Below, one piece after another: positions 22,831-34,011 of a stretch of DNA of 64,000 nt (its first letter is position 1; each line of letters begins with the position of its first letter). The DNA is taken from NCBI GenBank assembly GCA_003550325.1, contig QKWP01000055.1:142069-206068 (forward strand), in the 5' to 3' direction. The notes beneath the pieces were generated by a model that saw only the letters and a list, made by a program, of their open reading frames with translations, was not told where the DNA came from and ran no database searches. The translations under genes and the position numbers were made by a program. The DNA comes from Gigaspora rosea (lineage: Eukaryota > Glomeromycota > Glomeromycetes > Diversisporales > Gigasporaceae).

Positions 22831-23987
22831 ATTCTCAAATTTTATTGATTATGTGATCTTGTTTTGTGGCTTAGGTCACATGATTTGGTCTGGAAATGAG
22901 CCAGAAAGGCTGGAAATAGGCCGGATTCCGGGATGGGATGTGATATTAACAATATTTTTTTTATAGTTATTGTATGTTTTATTTGTATTTGTATATGTTT
23001 ATTTATAATAAAGTATCAATTTGTTTTATTTGCATACACTATTTTGGGTTTTTATACATGCTATTTTAAATTTATTTTAAAATTTATACAGTATAACGTT
23101 ATTTTTAATTTTATATATATATAAGTTATTTTAATTTATTTATATTTTTAAATTTATATATTATTTAAATTTCCAAACATGTACAAGATCATAGTGGTGT
23201 TTATAGAAATAGCATTTTTGGGTTCCAAAAAGAAAATTGTAAAATAAGTAACTGCACGACGTTGTCACGCAAAACCAGGAACGAAAAGTGGATTTTCAGC
23301 AAGTTACAGGTTAAACCAGTTTTGGCATAAGTTTCTGTTTTTTTTTTTGCATGCGATACATTAGAATAAGCCCCATAGAGTATGTACAAATATAGAAATA
23401 CATTCAGAAGTCACAAGAATAGATTAACCAATCAGATACAAAAGAGACACAGCATTTCAAATGCCTGTAAACCATACACTACGTACTTAGTACTCCGTTC
23501 CTGGTAAAATTCAATTTTTTTATTTGGAAATTAACAATACAAAAATACTTTTGTACAATAAATTTATTGAATCAATAAAATTTTATTTAAATAATTAGTT
23601 CACATGTTTAAAAATAGTAATATGGGACTAGGCAGTGCCATAGCTATATCAACAATGTTATCAATAATAATATTATTAGTATGGGCATTCTATATCAACA
23701 TTTTCAAACACATGCTCAAATAATTCATAGCTACCTGCTCATAGGAAATCAGGATTTAGAAAATTTCTAAAGGTTTGCTGCAAACTTTTTAAAAAAATAA
23801 CCTAGCTAGCTATTTAGGTTAATATTTTATTTAGCAAACAAATTCAAAATTGCCAATAGCAAATTTTGCAAGGCACATTCACACCTGCTACATTTTTTTT
23901 TGCTATAGTGACACCTTGGGCTCAAGCTGGTTTTAACTATTACTATATAAATAAACATAACAAACAAATTATTTTTAAACTAAAGAT
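22831..23987. other. No gene identified
   Basis: The segment at 22,860-22,940 is less AT-rich (GGCTGGAAATAGGCCGGATT) and may be a repeat fragment. The phrase CTACGTACTTAGTACTCCG near 23,480 recurs in altered form near 24,845. Hydrophobic frames at 22,933-23,124 and 23,201-23,389 have no recognisable features and were not called. Confidence 0.4.
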
Positions 23988-24418
23988 ACCTGACCAACAA
24001 AACTAACTGGTGATAAAATTTTGAATCAGAAATATTTTAAGTTATTAAATAAAATGCAAGGTAAAAATAATTTAAATCAGGCAAATAACAGGTTGCAAAC
24101 AAGAATTGAAAATTGCTGAATGAATTAGATCAATTAGCTAAGATAAATAAACAGTTAACAAAATCAAATATTGTATTTAAAATTAAATTGCAAGAGACTG
24201 AAGATGAACAGAGATTTTTACAAAGCATTAAATTTTAAAGAATTCATTGAAAACTATATATTTGGTTTATTTGATAATTTCAATTTTAAGAACCCAATCA
24301 TATAAACCAGATTTTTGGATTTATATAAAAGGTTCAATTTATTGGACAATAGATACACTCATATAATTTACAACAAACTTTGAAACCAGCTTTGTAATTT
24401 TGTATTCACATCTTATTG
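23988..24418 (+). pseudogene. Decayed copy of the coiled-coil gene at 34,012
   Basis: Aligns along its whole length with 34,012-34,488, for example GATAATTTCAATTTTAA and the ending TCTTATTGATTTTAGAAA. The start codon is degraded (ATA) and several frameshifts and stops (such as TGA after GAAAATTGC) break the frame. Both copies continue into a similar 3' flank, in which this one carries the TA-flanked insertion at 24,455-25,080. The function of the family is not recognised. Confidence 0.75.
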
Positions 24419-24454
24419 ATTTTAGAAATTATATATAACTGAAAATCCTATTTA

Positions 24455-25080
24455 CCGTATTTGCATGTAATAACACCCTTGTGCATTATTTTGGGTCCCT
24501 GCACGTTATTTTGAGTGTCTTATTTTGAATCAAAATGTAATTTTTTTGAAATTCTGTACGGTATTCAAAATAAGTCACATAGGGCGCTATAATAATATCA
24601 AACAGTAGTTCAAATATTAATAAAAAGAATCATACCTTTTGTATTGTTAGTAGAGTATAGTTGCAGTCAAAACTTGGATTATTGGGATGTGCCGTGTTGA
24701 AACTCAGTTATAACTAGCCGTAACTGGTAATTAAAAATGATTGAAACCTGCAACTTCACTGATATAGTTATGGCATCATTTGATTTCTATATCCAATTAG
24801 AATCAAAATTTTGTGGACAAACGCAAAACTTGAATGTAAACTATACTCTATGTACTTCGTACTATGTTTCTGGTAAAAATAATTTTTTATTTTGTTACGA
24901 TTGAGTTGAATTTAGCATTTGCATTTGAATCTTTTATTACATTTTAAACACTAAATTAAATAAAAAGGGGGTATACGTTATTTCGGGACGCGCATGGCGC
25001 TATTTTGAGCAAAATAGCTAAATTTTTTGAAAAGTCAAAATTCGAATTAACGCCCGGCCCGCTATTACGCGCAAATATGG
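24455..25080. mobile_element. 626-bp TA-flanked element in the gene copy's 3' flank
   Basis: Terminal repeats CCGTATTTGCATGTAATAAC and, as complement, CCATATTTGCGCGTAATAGC are flanked by TA at 24,453-24,454 and 25,081-25,082. The paralogous flank at about 34,508-34,530 is continuous across this point. Internal GCGCTATTTTGAGCAAAATAG is palindromic. A related pair of ends is at 31,129-31,290 and 36,832-36,950. Confidence 0.88.
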
Positions 25081-25082
25081 TA

Positions 25083-26424
25083 TTAATTTATTGGTGGTAT
25101 ATTGTTCTTTAAATTTTATTTTCCATGAGCTGATTATTCATTCGTGTGTGTAAAATACAAAGAACAAATGTTTAATTAGTTTAAATATTAGTTTTAGTAT
25201 ATAAAATAATTGCTTTGCAGCAGCTTCAAACAACATTTGAAAAAATAAAATGTGTGGTTAGCAGCAGTTGAAACATTTCATTTACCATTGCCTCCTGCTG
25301 CAAAGCTTTAATAAGACATTTATGTAATAAAAATTTTACATTCGTATATAAATTATCAAACACATATTTGTCAAGAATGTTTTTCTGCGGTTTCTTGGAT
25401 TCAATTAACTTTGTTCTGTTGCTTTATTTAAAATCAGATATCATTTTAGATTTGAGTCAGGTTTTAGAGTTTTAGCATAATTTATTATTTGTTATTTCAC
25501 ATAAAAATTACACAAGAATTTTATTGGCAAAAAAAAACATTAATGCTAGCGCATTTAAGGCGTTCTCAAGTGCTTTAATCGATGGTTCAAAAAATATCAG
25601 AAAATTTATTAAGCAGACCAATTGTATTTATTAAATAATTTCTCTCGCAATAACAATGGTTTTGAATTCTAAAAAATTTATAGTATAATCGATACCTTTA
25701 GATATTTTAATTATATATACCAAAATAGTAAAATTTATAGTGACTTGATGGTTTAATTAATGCAAGCGCATACACGCGCGTAAACGCACTTACGCAAATT
25801 ATAGATCTATGCAGCTAGAGTGTATACACTCAAATTAAAGCGTATACGCCCAGATAAGTGCGTATACTTCAAATTAAAGCGAATATGCTAGAAAATAAAA
25901 TATATATAAGTCTTTCAATTTCTATAAAGCTCGATATAAGTCCCACATCCATCCAAAAATAAAAACATAAAATTTCATATTCTTATCTGAGTTTTTCTTA
26001 TTGTTTGAATTCGACTTTAACTTCAATAAACCTTACAGGCTCAATTCAATGGATCGAATAGACTTGATCATTTTGGCTTATTAAGACTCGAATTTTTCTG
26101 TTCTTTCTTTGTATATGGTTAAAGTTAAATTTGTCCAATTTTCCTTTATTTTGTATTGCTCTCCCAATTAACTGCTATAAAAGTAACAATATCAAAATCT
26201 TGTTAATTGAATGTATCATTGTTTACTGTAGTTCTTTTACCATTATACAATTTAATTTAACTTAAGATAGTAAGGTATACATATTTACTGACGTTCCATT
26301 AATTTCTCTTTGGAGTAATTACAGATTTTCACGCTTCTAAACATTAAAACCTCTTCAATTTTACAAAATGTCAAGAACTAATTTAGTAATAACAATAATT
26401 AAATTATTATTTTTTTTTAAAAAA
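25083..26424. other. No gene identified; repeat fragments
   Basis: 25,083-25,220 is the continuing 3' flank of the coiled-coil gene copy, resembling 34,520-34,640. 25,263-25,330 (AAACATTTCATTTACCATTG and following) resembles 14,457-14,515. 25,740-25,880 is listed separately. The rest shows nothing recognisable. Confidence 0.4.
25757..25880 (+). repeat. Degenerate GCGTATAC-rich repeat
   Basis: Variants of GCGCATAC, GCGTATAC and GTGCGTATAC recur about six times at irregular 25-35 bp spacing, with CAAATTAAAGCG twice. This is locally GC-richer than its surroundings. No function is known. Confidence 0.5.
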
Positions 26425-27116
26425 AAAAAGAAAGACTTTTCTCACATAAAAAAATCATTTATACCCTTCACTAAATTGAATGACAGCATATTTCCGGAAT
26501 ACATCAACTTTATAAAACCTAGCCTTTCTTCAACCTTTGTTAAGTCCTACAAACACATCAGATTTTCTGGTTCTCAAAGAAACAATGACAGTGCATTTTT
26601 CGAATTTGCAAATAGACTGATAATTTTTTAAAAAGGCGTAGTAGTCTCCATTTACAATCATATTTCACTTTCTATGATTCAAATCACCTCTGAATATAGC
26701 AATGTGTGATTTACATAAATTAGCATATGGTTTAGGAAAATTTTTTCCAAATGCCAAAAAGAGTACGGAGGAGTAAAAAAAAATTAGAATTGATGATCCA
26801 TTTTGAATTAGTAATGTATGATTGCCAACGATCAACAAGATTTTTGAAGGAAGATTTTTGATTTCAGAAGCAGATGAAAAGAAATCATTACTTTTAAGTG
26901 TTTCAATAACCAATTGAATCATCTAATTTGTTGTTTGAGAAGAACCATGTAAATGATTTTACGTGTGAATAAACTTCAAACACGTATCCTAAGTGAATTA
27001 ACTAATCAGAAAAAGTGAATCGCTATATAATTCAAACCCTAGATAAAATAATATAAATTTCCAAATTAACAAATAAGATAAAATTTAGCAAGATATTATA
27101 ATTAAAAATATACATA

Positions 27117-27362
27117 TGGGCTGCCGGCAATAGAAATCTAGCATATTGACATTTAAAAAAAAAATCAATACCTTAAATTCACCGCCTATATCTCAATAAA
27201 TTTCAAAGCAGTTTTCATACTTTAATAGTCAAAAGAAAGCTTAGATCTTGAGGTTTCTTTTGACTGAGAATTGCTCGAAATTCATCAGAATATAAGCGAT
27301 GAAAGGTAAGGCATTAATTTTTTTCGAAAAGTTAATCTACTTGATTTCTATTGACGGCAGGC

Positions 27363-27364
<2 letters not shown>
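27117..27364. mobile_element. 248-bp element inserted in the DUF89 pseudogene
   Basis: Inverted ends TGGGCTGCCGGCAATAGAAA and, as complement, TGGCCTGCCGTCAATAGAAA are flanked by TA at 27,115-27,116 and 27,365-27,366. A second inverted pair (CTTTTGACT and AGTCAAAAG) lies inside. Confidence 0.8.

Positions 27365-27398
<34 letters not shown>
27365..27398 (+). repeat. (TACATA)n microsatellite
   Basis: Five to six tandem TACATA units directly abut the right end of the element at 27,117-27,364, perhaps expanded from its target site. Confidence 0.9.
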
Positions 27399-28195
27399 AT
27401 AGATTGTAGATACCAGCATTATCTAGAATAAAATCAACTCTAGCATTACTATATTTCAATAACCAACCCTATGCTTTTTCCAAATCATCTACAAAGTTTT
27501 TTTTTTGATTCTTTAAATCGTTTAGTTACAATATTACTATCATTACCAAAATTTGGAAGCATAGATAAATCAGTTGCATTTCTCCAAATTGATATTTGAG
27601 CCAGTTCATAAAAAATTATATTATCGTCTATTTTTAATTTTGAAGAAGAAATTAATTCATCAATATGTTTCGAAAGTTCAAATATTTCAGAAAAAGATAA
27701 CCTAAAAGTTTCTTATTTTTGACGTGACGTAAATAAGGATTATAATTCGCCAATGTTTTGTATTTGTAATTCTTGAAATAATTTGATGATATAAATAACT
27801 TATAACGAATAACCAAGTCGCAATGACCAATTCATCTTTAAAATAAGTATTAAGATATCGGTCCAGATTACAATATCTGGTCTCCCGTCATCTTCGATTT
27901 GACTTCATAAAATAATAATAATTGTCAGTAACATAACTTAATAAGATTGAATAGATCAAATAAATCAAATAAAAAAATAGTAAAAAATTAGTTTGAAAGA
28001 ATGCCTACATTAATTGATCATTTCTTTGAATTTGATTATTAATTCTTCCATAAATGCTATAATTTCTATTAATTTCGGAATAATTAAGTGAACCACAAAA
28101 TTGTCAATAGCAGTGAAATGTGCAAAGGTTTCATTGTCTGCTGCTTGGAGGGCTGGTTGTGGTGGATTTGCAAATACCGAGCTATAATTCTGTAA

Positions 28196-28779
28196 TTATC
28201 GTTAAAAAAGATGCTATAGTAAAAAAAAAAAAAGATAAAAAAAGTTGTGCAACGGATAGTTTGAACTAATTTTTGAGGTACGTTACATAGAAATTGAAAA
28301 AACAAGGGAGTAACAAATTTAGGCATGGATATATGGATAACATTATACGTATAAAATAGGAAAACAAGGGCATTACCAATTCTAGGTATTACACTAAACC
28401 TCCATTAATAAAAACTATTAAATCTTTAATAAAAAAACGAGGTACGTACGTATGTATGTACTGTACGTACGGCAAGGATTGGTGCATACTGAAGATTATT
28501 TCCATTGATCGAATGAATAAATGAATATTGGGATACTATTTAAACTTAAGGAGCCTTAAAATACAACATAAAATGGTCATCTGATACAATTTTGAAATGC
28601 TAGACAATAAAATTACTATCCGACATTTTTAAATTTCCCGGGCTACCCAGCTAAATAATTTATATTTCTGGAAACCGTATTTTATTACAACGTTAATGGC
28701 AATTTATATGCAGGTCCACTGCCTATAATTGAATTCTTCAATAGGTTATATTGGCACTAAAATTCCAGATAATATTTAA
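28196..28779. other. No gene identified
   Basis: Contains a short GTACGTAC-rich palindromic tract (28,440-28,472). Otherwise nothing is recognised on either strand. Confidence 0.4.
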
Positions 28780-28784
28780 AAAAT

Positions 28785-29370
28785 GCCGGATATAGGCTAT
28801 TATCCAGTTTCTTAATTTTAATTTTCTTAGAGTTAGTTAGCACGTAGAGTTTATTTTAAATTTAAGGGTGAACGCCAGAATTAACAATTTTGTGCGACCT
28901 AAGAAAATTTGGGTTCACCCAAGTTTTTTTTACAAGGTAGATTTTTTTAAATAATAGGATTTAAAATTTTATTATAACAAATATGAAACTTCAAATTATG
29001 TACCACAAAATTTTGGCGAATATTGGCTATAATTTGTAAAAAGTTTTATTAGAAGCATATTTTTGCTTTCTATATAAAATTTTGTTGTACTACGTAAATC
29101 ATATGAAATTGATCTACGTTCACTCTACCCTTAATTTATTTATTTTTATTCATAGGACATATTTTAAAAATGCCCAAAATTCCAACCTTTTTGACACATG
29201 ATATTTAGCACATGATATTTTGTAAAGATGGGCAAAATCCTTAAAATATGCCTGGGGCGGAGGTTATTATCCTGTTTCTCAATTTTAGTTAGGTTAAGAT
29301 TAGAATTAGTTAGCATGTGATAGCTATTTTAAATTTAATTTATTTATTTTTGGCTATAGGTTAAGAGCCT
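28785..29370 (+). repeat. Direct duplication, one copy interrupted by an element
   Basis: The stretch from GGCTATTATCCAGTTTCT to ATTTTTATTCATAGG (28,793-29,155, minus the insert) is repeated as GGTTATTATCCTGTTTCT through ATTTTTGGCTATAGG (29,261-29,360). Both contain AGTTAGTTAGCA-type and TTTTAAATTTAA motifs. No coding function is apparent. Confidence 0.65.
28865..29131. mobile_element. 267-bp TA-flanked insertion
   Basis: The ends AAGGGTGAACG and, as complement, AAGGGTAGAGTGAACG are imperfect inverted repeats. They are flanked by TA at 28,863-28,864 and 29,132-29,133. The second copy of the duplication (TTTTAAATTTAATTTATT near 29,328) is uninterrupted at this point. Confidence 0.65.
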
Positions 29371-29671
29371 TTACCCTTGGCATATTTTAAGAACATCCAA
29401 GATAAGCACATGCAGGATTTTAATATGACCCCAAAATAAAATTATCTGGCCAGCATTATTATATCATCTGGCTAGAATTAATATTATATCTAACTTGTAT
29501 TAGCATATTTAGGCCAATTTCTAATTTAGTAATTGACACATGCATCAATATAGCTAATTGAAGAAGTTTTATTTAAAATTATTCCCCATCTTCTGAGCCT
29601 TTCTTAAAAATTAAACAAATAGAAATAAAAGATTGATCAATATGATAAATCAAAAATCAATTATATTACAC

Positions 29672-30650
29672 AGTTCTGATCAGAAGTAAGTTACCCCTTT
29701 TAACTTTAAAAATAAAAAGTTACAGCTTTAAAATTTTTACTATAAATAGTATTAACTAAACTGAATATAGATTTAAAAAAAAATTACTTTTTTAATCACT
29801 ATTGCAAAAGTTAGATTAGAGCTATAATTTGCTATAATTTTTAGTAAATTTTTTTTACTAAAATTTAAAATTATTTTAATTTAAATAAAATTTAATAAAA
29901 AATCAAAATAAATTTAAAATTTTAAAAATATTAATATATTAAACTTCAAGTATTTTTATAGTAATGACAAAAAATTTGAGCTAAATTAATAAGATAATTA
30001 TTAAGAATTAAATTTTAAAGTTGTTAAAAATTTTTACTAAAAAAGGATTTGTGAAATAGTTTCTATTAGTAAATTTCAAGTTGTACAAGTCTTTTTTTAG
30101 TTAAATTTTTAAAAAATTTTAAAAATTAAATTTAATAATTATTTCATTAAATTAAATCAAATTTTTAATAATAAAATAATACTTAAATTTTAACATTTTA
30201 ATTTTTTTAAAATTATTAAATTTTAATTTTTCGATTTTTTATTAATCTTTAATTAATTTTAAATAATTTTAATACAAAAAATCGTGCGTGCTACCGTAAA
30301 GGTCAGTTAAACGGCAGGAATATTCGCCAGTGTCTCACGGCTCAGTCGAATCGAGTTCTCCGTCTCAATCATCCACATTTAAAGCGTGTAATCGTCCACA
30401 GCCTCCGTGCCATTTCGGACACCGAATTTCCCACTCATCCAAATTTCCGCCAGCATTCGGCGGATAAAAAACGATTACTAAAACTTTAACAATTTTAGCT
30501 TTAATTTAATATTTGTTATAGTATTAAAAATATAAAATTTATTTTTAATTTATATTTAGCTAATACTATTTATAATAAAAATTTTAAGGTTGTAACTTTT
30601 TATTTTAAAAACTTAGAAAGAATAATTTACTTTTGACTAGGACTATAAAA
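29672..30650. repeat. About 1-kb palindrome with a GC-rich centre
   Basis: Arms: AAAAAGTTACAGCTTTAAAA near 29,717 and its counterpart TTAAGGTTGTAACTTTTTAT near 30,582, with ATAAATAGTATTA and TAATACTATTTAT also inverted. The arms are extremely AT-rich. Placed off-centre is the GC-rich island at 30,281-30,470. Confidence 0.75.
30281..30470 (-). other. GC-rich island, possible captured coding fragment
   Basis: About 185 bp of roughly half GC in otherwise strongly AT-rich DNA. On the minus strand the frame starting near 30,462 reads NAGGNLDEWEIRCPKW, then HGGCGRLHAL. It has a Cys-His-Cys pattern that would suit a small zinc site, with only two TGA stops in about 60 codons. No domain was identified. 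It may be a gene fragment captured by the palindrome, or the core of another element. Confidence 0.35.
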
Positions 30651-31834
30651 TGCAAAAAGTTATTAATAAAAATTATTTAAAATTTTTCAAATTTTAAAAT
30701 TATATAAAAACTTGTGCATTTAACAATTTATTTAGTTACTAAAGATTTACTCAAATTCCAAATATAAAAATATTTTGCTAACTACTAATTAGAGTAGTAT
30801 AATTTTTATACTATATAATTTATTTTATTAAAATAGGTTGAATAGTATAAAAATTATTTAATTATAATTAGTGGGATCTAATATATTATTAATAATCTAA
30901 TTTACTATACTTTTAAAATTTTTAAATAATACTTGTTTAAATTAAAAAGAACTCTATTTGATTATATAATAGTAAATATATTTCAAATAATGCTAATAAT
31001 TTCTATCATGATTTATTATAAAAAATTTTGTTACAAATCTACTTAACAAATAATATATTTTAGTTTGATTAAATTATTGGATTTTTATTATATATTACTA
31101 TTAATAATTTTCAAATAAACTTGTGCTACTATATTTGCGTGTAATAACTTCCCAGCGCTTTATTTTGGGCCCCTGCACATTATTTTGAAACGCACATATT
31201 CCTTATTTTGAATCTAATGTAATGTTTTTGAAATCCTGTACCAATATTCAAAATATAGTGCATGGGCACTATGATAATAACCAAATTAGCAATAGCAATT
31301 TCAATTATTAATTAAAAAATATATTACCTCTTACTTCATTAGTCATTCAACTATAAACTATTTGGCTGCTTTGTATACTCTCATGTACATATGTATGTAC
31401 ATATGATAATTGATAATCAATTTGCATACTATGGAGTTCTATATATAACAAAGAAATTCTAGACAAATTAGAATTAGGCAGGATTTATATTAATAATTAT
31501 AAGATGCATTGGTATACATACATATAAGGGATGAAATGTTTTTTTTTTGGCATGCCAAAATATATATAAATAACCCAAATACAAAATAAATACAAAATAA
31601 ATTTTTAATTAAATTTAAAAAAAAACCTGATACCATTATTAATACTACATTATATACTATTAAAATTATTCTAATAGATTGTTTATTTTTATATGACAAT
31701 AAAAAAAAACTGATTAAAAATATTTACTACCAACCTTACTAGGATCTTTAAATTAATACTTTCAATAATTGAGCCCTTTAACCACACATTTAAAAAAATA
31801 ATAACATTAATATTAATACTTTGTAAATTTTTTT

Positions 31835-31928
31835 TTGTAACATTTAAATATAACACACTTCGTTTTGCAAAGCTCATTATATTTGTAGCAGCCGTTGGCC
31901 TACACGAGCTAATAACTAATACTTCAAA
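31835..31928 (+). repeat. Double-hairpin dispersed repeat, copy 1
   Basis: TGTAACATTTAAATATAACA through CTAATAACTAATACTTC, about 90 bp, closely matching 36,450-36,541. It holds the GTAGCAGCCGTTGGCCTAC stem and a degenerate form of the first hairpin. The minus-strand reading encodes VLVISSCRPTAATN, then SFAKRSVLYLNVTK. Confidence 0.8.
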
Positions 31929-32539
31929 TTTTAGTGAGGCGCAGCATATGCAGTAAAATAAAAAAAAACTAATCAAATAGTGCACAAATAATGCACATAA
32001 GTGCACATAAAACTTAAATAGTACACAAAAATGCAAGTTATTTATTTTAAATAAGAATTTTTCTTACAATTACCAAAAGAATTAATGTAAATGTACTCTA
32101 CGAGTACATTAAATTTTTTGTACCCTTTATTTTGATCATACAATATTACAAAAACCGTAATACTAATATAAGTTAGAGTTAGGGTGAGAACTATGTTAGG
32201 GTTAGGGTTTGGGTTTGGCTATTATTAAGTAAAATCGCTCAAGGAAAGCTTTTTATTAATGCACAGAAGGTGGTTTAGTATGCTATTTCTTGCGAAATAA
32301 GCGATTTTTGTCAAAACGAACGTTTGTTATGAATTTTTCTGATCATGTTACATTACACCTGATCTTAAATTTTATGGCGATCTTATAGGTCACATGGTGG
32401 GGTACATGTACCTTAGGGACATATAAATAAACTCTTACCAAAATTAATTTTATTTAAATATAAAGTTATACAATTTATTAATCTAACTATATATACATTA
32501 AAAAATTATTATTTTAATTTAACTAAATAATAATAAAAT

Positions 32540-32770
32540 TTAATTATTGCTTTTATCTAGTGCACCGCTCCAGAGCTGCTAGGGCTCTCGGTTGCTTCGC
32601 TTCGCTCAGTCCCAAGTGGGAACCAGAGATGGCGTACCAAGTACTGGCCCTGGTTCAAAAAAAAAGTGGGATGCCCCGCAGGGCATTAAATTGTGCCTGG
32701 TTTTGTTTAATTAAAACATGGCCAGGCCACATAATTCTCTTAAGCCTTTTGGCAAGATAAGTGTATGTAT
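32540..32770. other. GC-rich island of unknown origin
   Basis: About 220 bp of much higher GC than its flanks, with a GCTTCGCTTCGCTC motif and a short palindrome GATGCCCCGCAGGGCATT at 32,670-32,687. A frame of 66 codons spans 32,560-32,760 but shows no domain. It may be a fragment of a retroposon. The TTCGCTTCGC motif is also seen in the double-hairpin repeat at 36,473. Confidence 0.4.
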
Positions 32771-32803
32771 GCAAAATTGCTACGCAATTTTGAATTTGTT
32801 TAT

Positions 32804-33910
32804 TTACTTTAATTTGTATTGACTAACAATCTTATTAAAACAATAATCTAATCGTCCAATAAGAAAAATTAAAACTGGTTTATAACGAAACATATATGGG
32901 TTAAATTTGAATCTTGTCCAACTCAAAGCTAAACGAATTACAAAACTATTTTTGTTCTTTGATTTCTCAATATTACGAATCATTTTTCTATATTGAATAA
33001 TTACATGATTTGTCTTTCGCATATGTAGCTTTTTACAGCAAAATAAAATTTCATGAATTTTAAATTTGATTATTTCAAAAAGTTCTGGATCTTTGATTGA
33101 TATATTCATATCTTCATCACTAAGAAATATTGATTGTAGTGTTTTTTTGTACTTGATATTAATAAATTTTGGTAGTTTGGTGTTTTGTTTATAATTTTTA
33201 TTGTAAACGGGCTGCAGAATTTCTATATGAATTTTGCCTTTAATTTGATTAGCAAGTTGTCGAAAAAGAATTTCTATTTTTGATATTGGCTTTAAAAGTT
33301 CTAGTATTTCTAAATATAATTCTGGTCTGAATTGATATTTGCTGTATTTTATAGCAAGATCAATTATATATTAATTTGGAGTTTGTGAATTTAAAATTTC
33401 ATTTTTCATATTTTGATATTTTATCAAGACTTTATTACTTGATAATTCTAATTGATCACAAAAAAAAAGAATTTCATCAATTATTTTAATAAAATATTGA
33501 TAAAGATTTGGATTTTGTCTAAGTGGTATTATTGAATTTTTCAACTAAATTCCAAGCAATTTCTTTTTTTTTATGATAAATTTTTGAATAAAATTCTTTC
33601 CATTTTTTTGTTTCAATTTGTATTTTTTTAAAATAATTTATCTATCTTTTACTGATTTTCATTTTAAATTACTAAAAGAAGAGGACAATTGAGGTATTTA
33701 TAGTTTATTTTTGCTAAGCCACATTTTTTCATATTCTATTTTGTAATTAATTGCTTGTTTGAATAGATTTTTGTTATTTTTTTTACCATAGAATCACTTT
33801 TTATGTTTTATGTTGTCTTTATATTTCTGGTAAACCCAAGCTTTTTTTGTTGAATCATAAGAAATTTTGATATTCTTGATGTATTTGATTTGTATTTGTT
33901 TTTAAAAACC
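32804..33910 (-). pseudogene. Decayed gene with an internal duplication, function unknown
   Basis: A minus-strand frame runs from about 33,910 to a stop at 32,804. It is interrupted by TAA near 33,371, TAG at 33,545-33,547 and further stops upstream; the poly-A tract near 33,570 probably holds a frameshift. The sequence is Lys/Ile/Tyr-rich. Two segments resemble each other: DEILFFCDQL...VLIKYQNM (near 33,470-33,415) and HEILFCCKKL...VIIQYRKM (near 33,056-32,985). Each is followed by LAxxxxxxxFxPxxY. This indicates two related modules of about 95-100 residues. The gene is divergent from the coiled-coil gene at 34,012, with only about 100 bp between the starts. No family is recognised. Confidence 0.55.
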
Positions 33911-34011
33911 ATTATTTTTAAAAAAATATAAAATTGTAAAGAATTCACTCTAAAGTTTAAAAAATAAATTTAGAATTTTTTTAAAGAATAAGTTATTTTT
34001 AAACTAAAAAA

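Larger units (their letters stand above)
26425..28195 (-). pseudogene. Broken DUF89/ARMT1-family (damage-control phosphatase) gene
   Basis: On the minus strand, fragments in three frames follow the order of DUF89 proteins (ARMT1 type: metal-dependent phosphatases proposed to clear damaged phosphometabolites). They are: an N-terminal PALQAADNETFAHFTAID (near 28,165-28,115); DRYLNTYFKDE (near 27,865); WRNATDLSML (near 27,580); RVDFILDNAG (near 27,440); HIAIFRGDLNHRK (26,667-26,705); and SLRTRKSDVFVGL (near 26,570). These cover the family's metal and phosphate site residues (Asp in NATDLS, Asp/Asn in LDNAG, Asp in GDLN). The frame is broken by several frameshifts and stops, including TAG for a conserved Trp near 27,480. 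A 248-bp element and a microsatellite lie between the LDNAG and GDLN parts. One short intron may be present near 27,900-28,000. The gene is dead here; an intact paralogue elsewhere is likely. Confidence 0.85.

Noticed and set aside
26368..26631. 87-codon plus-strand frame
   Set aside because: It is the opposite strand of the DUF89 pseudogene's C-terminal part, where the family motif SLRTRKSD is read.
26425..28195. Host intron explanation for all gaps in the DUF89 reading
   Set aside because: Breaks fall inside conserved motifs, include nonsense codons and a TA-flanked transposon, and mostly lack GT-AG borders; only one short intron is plausible.
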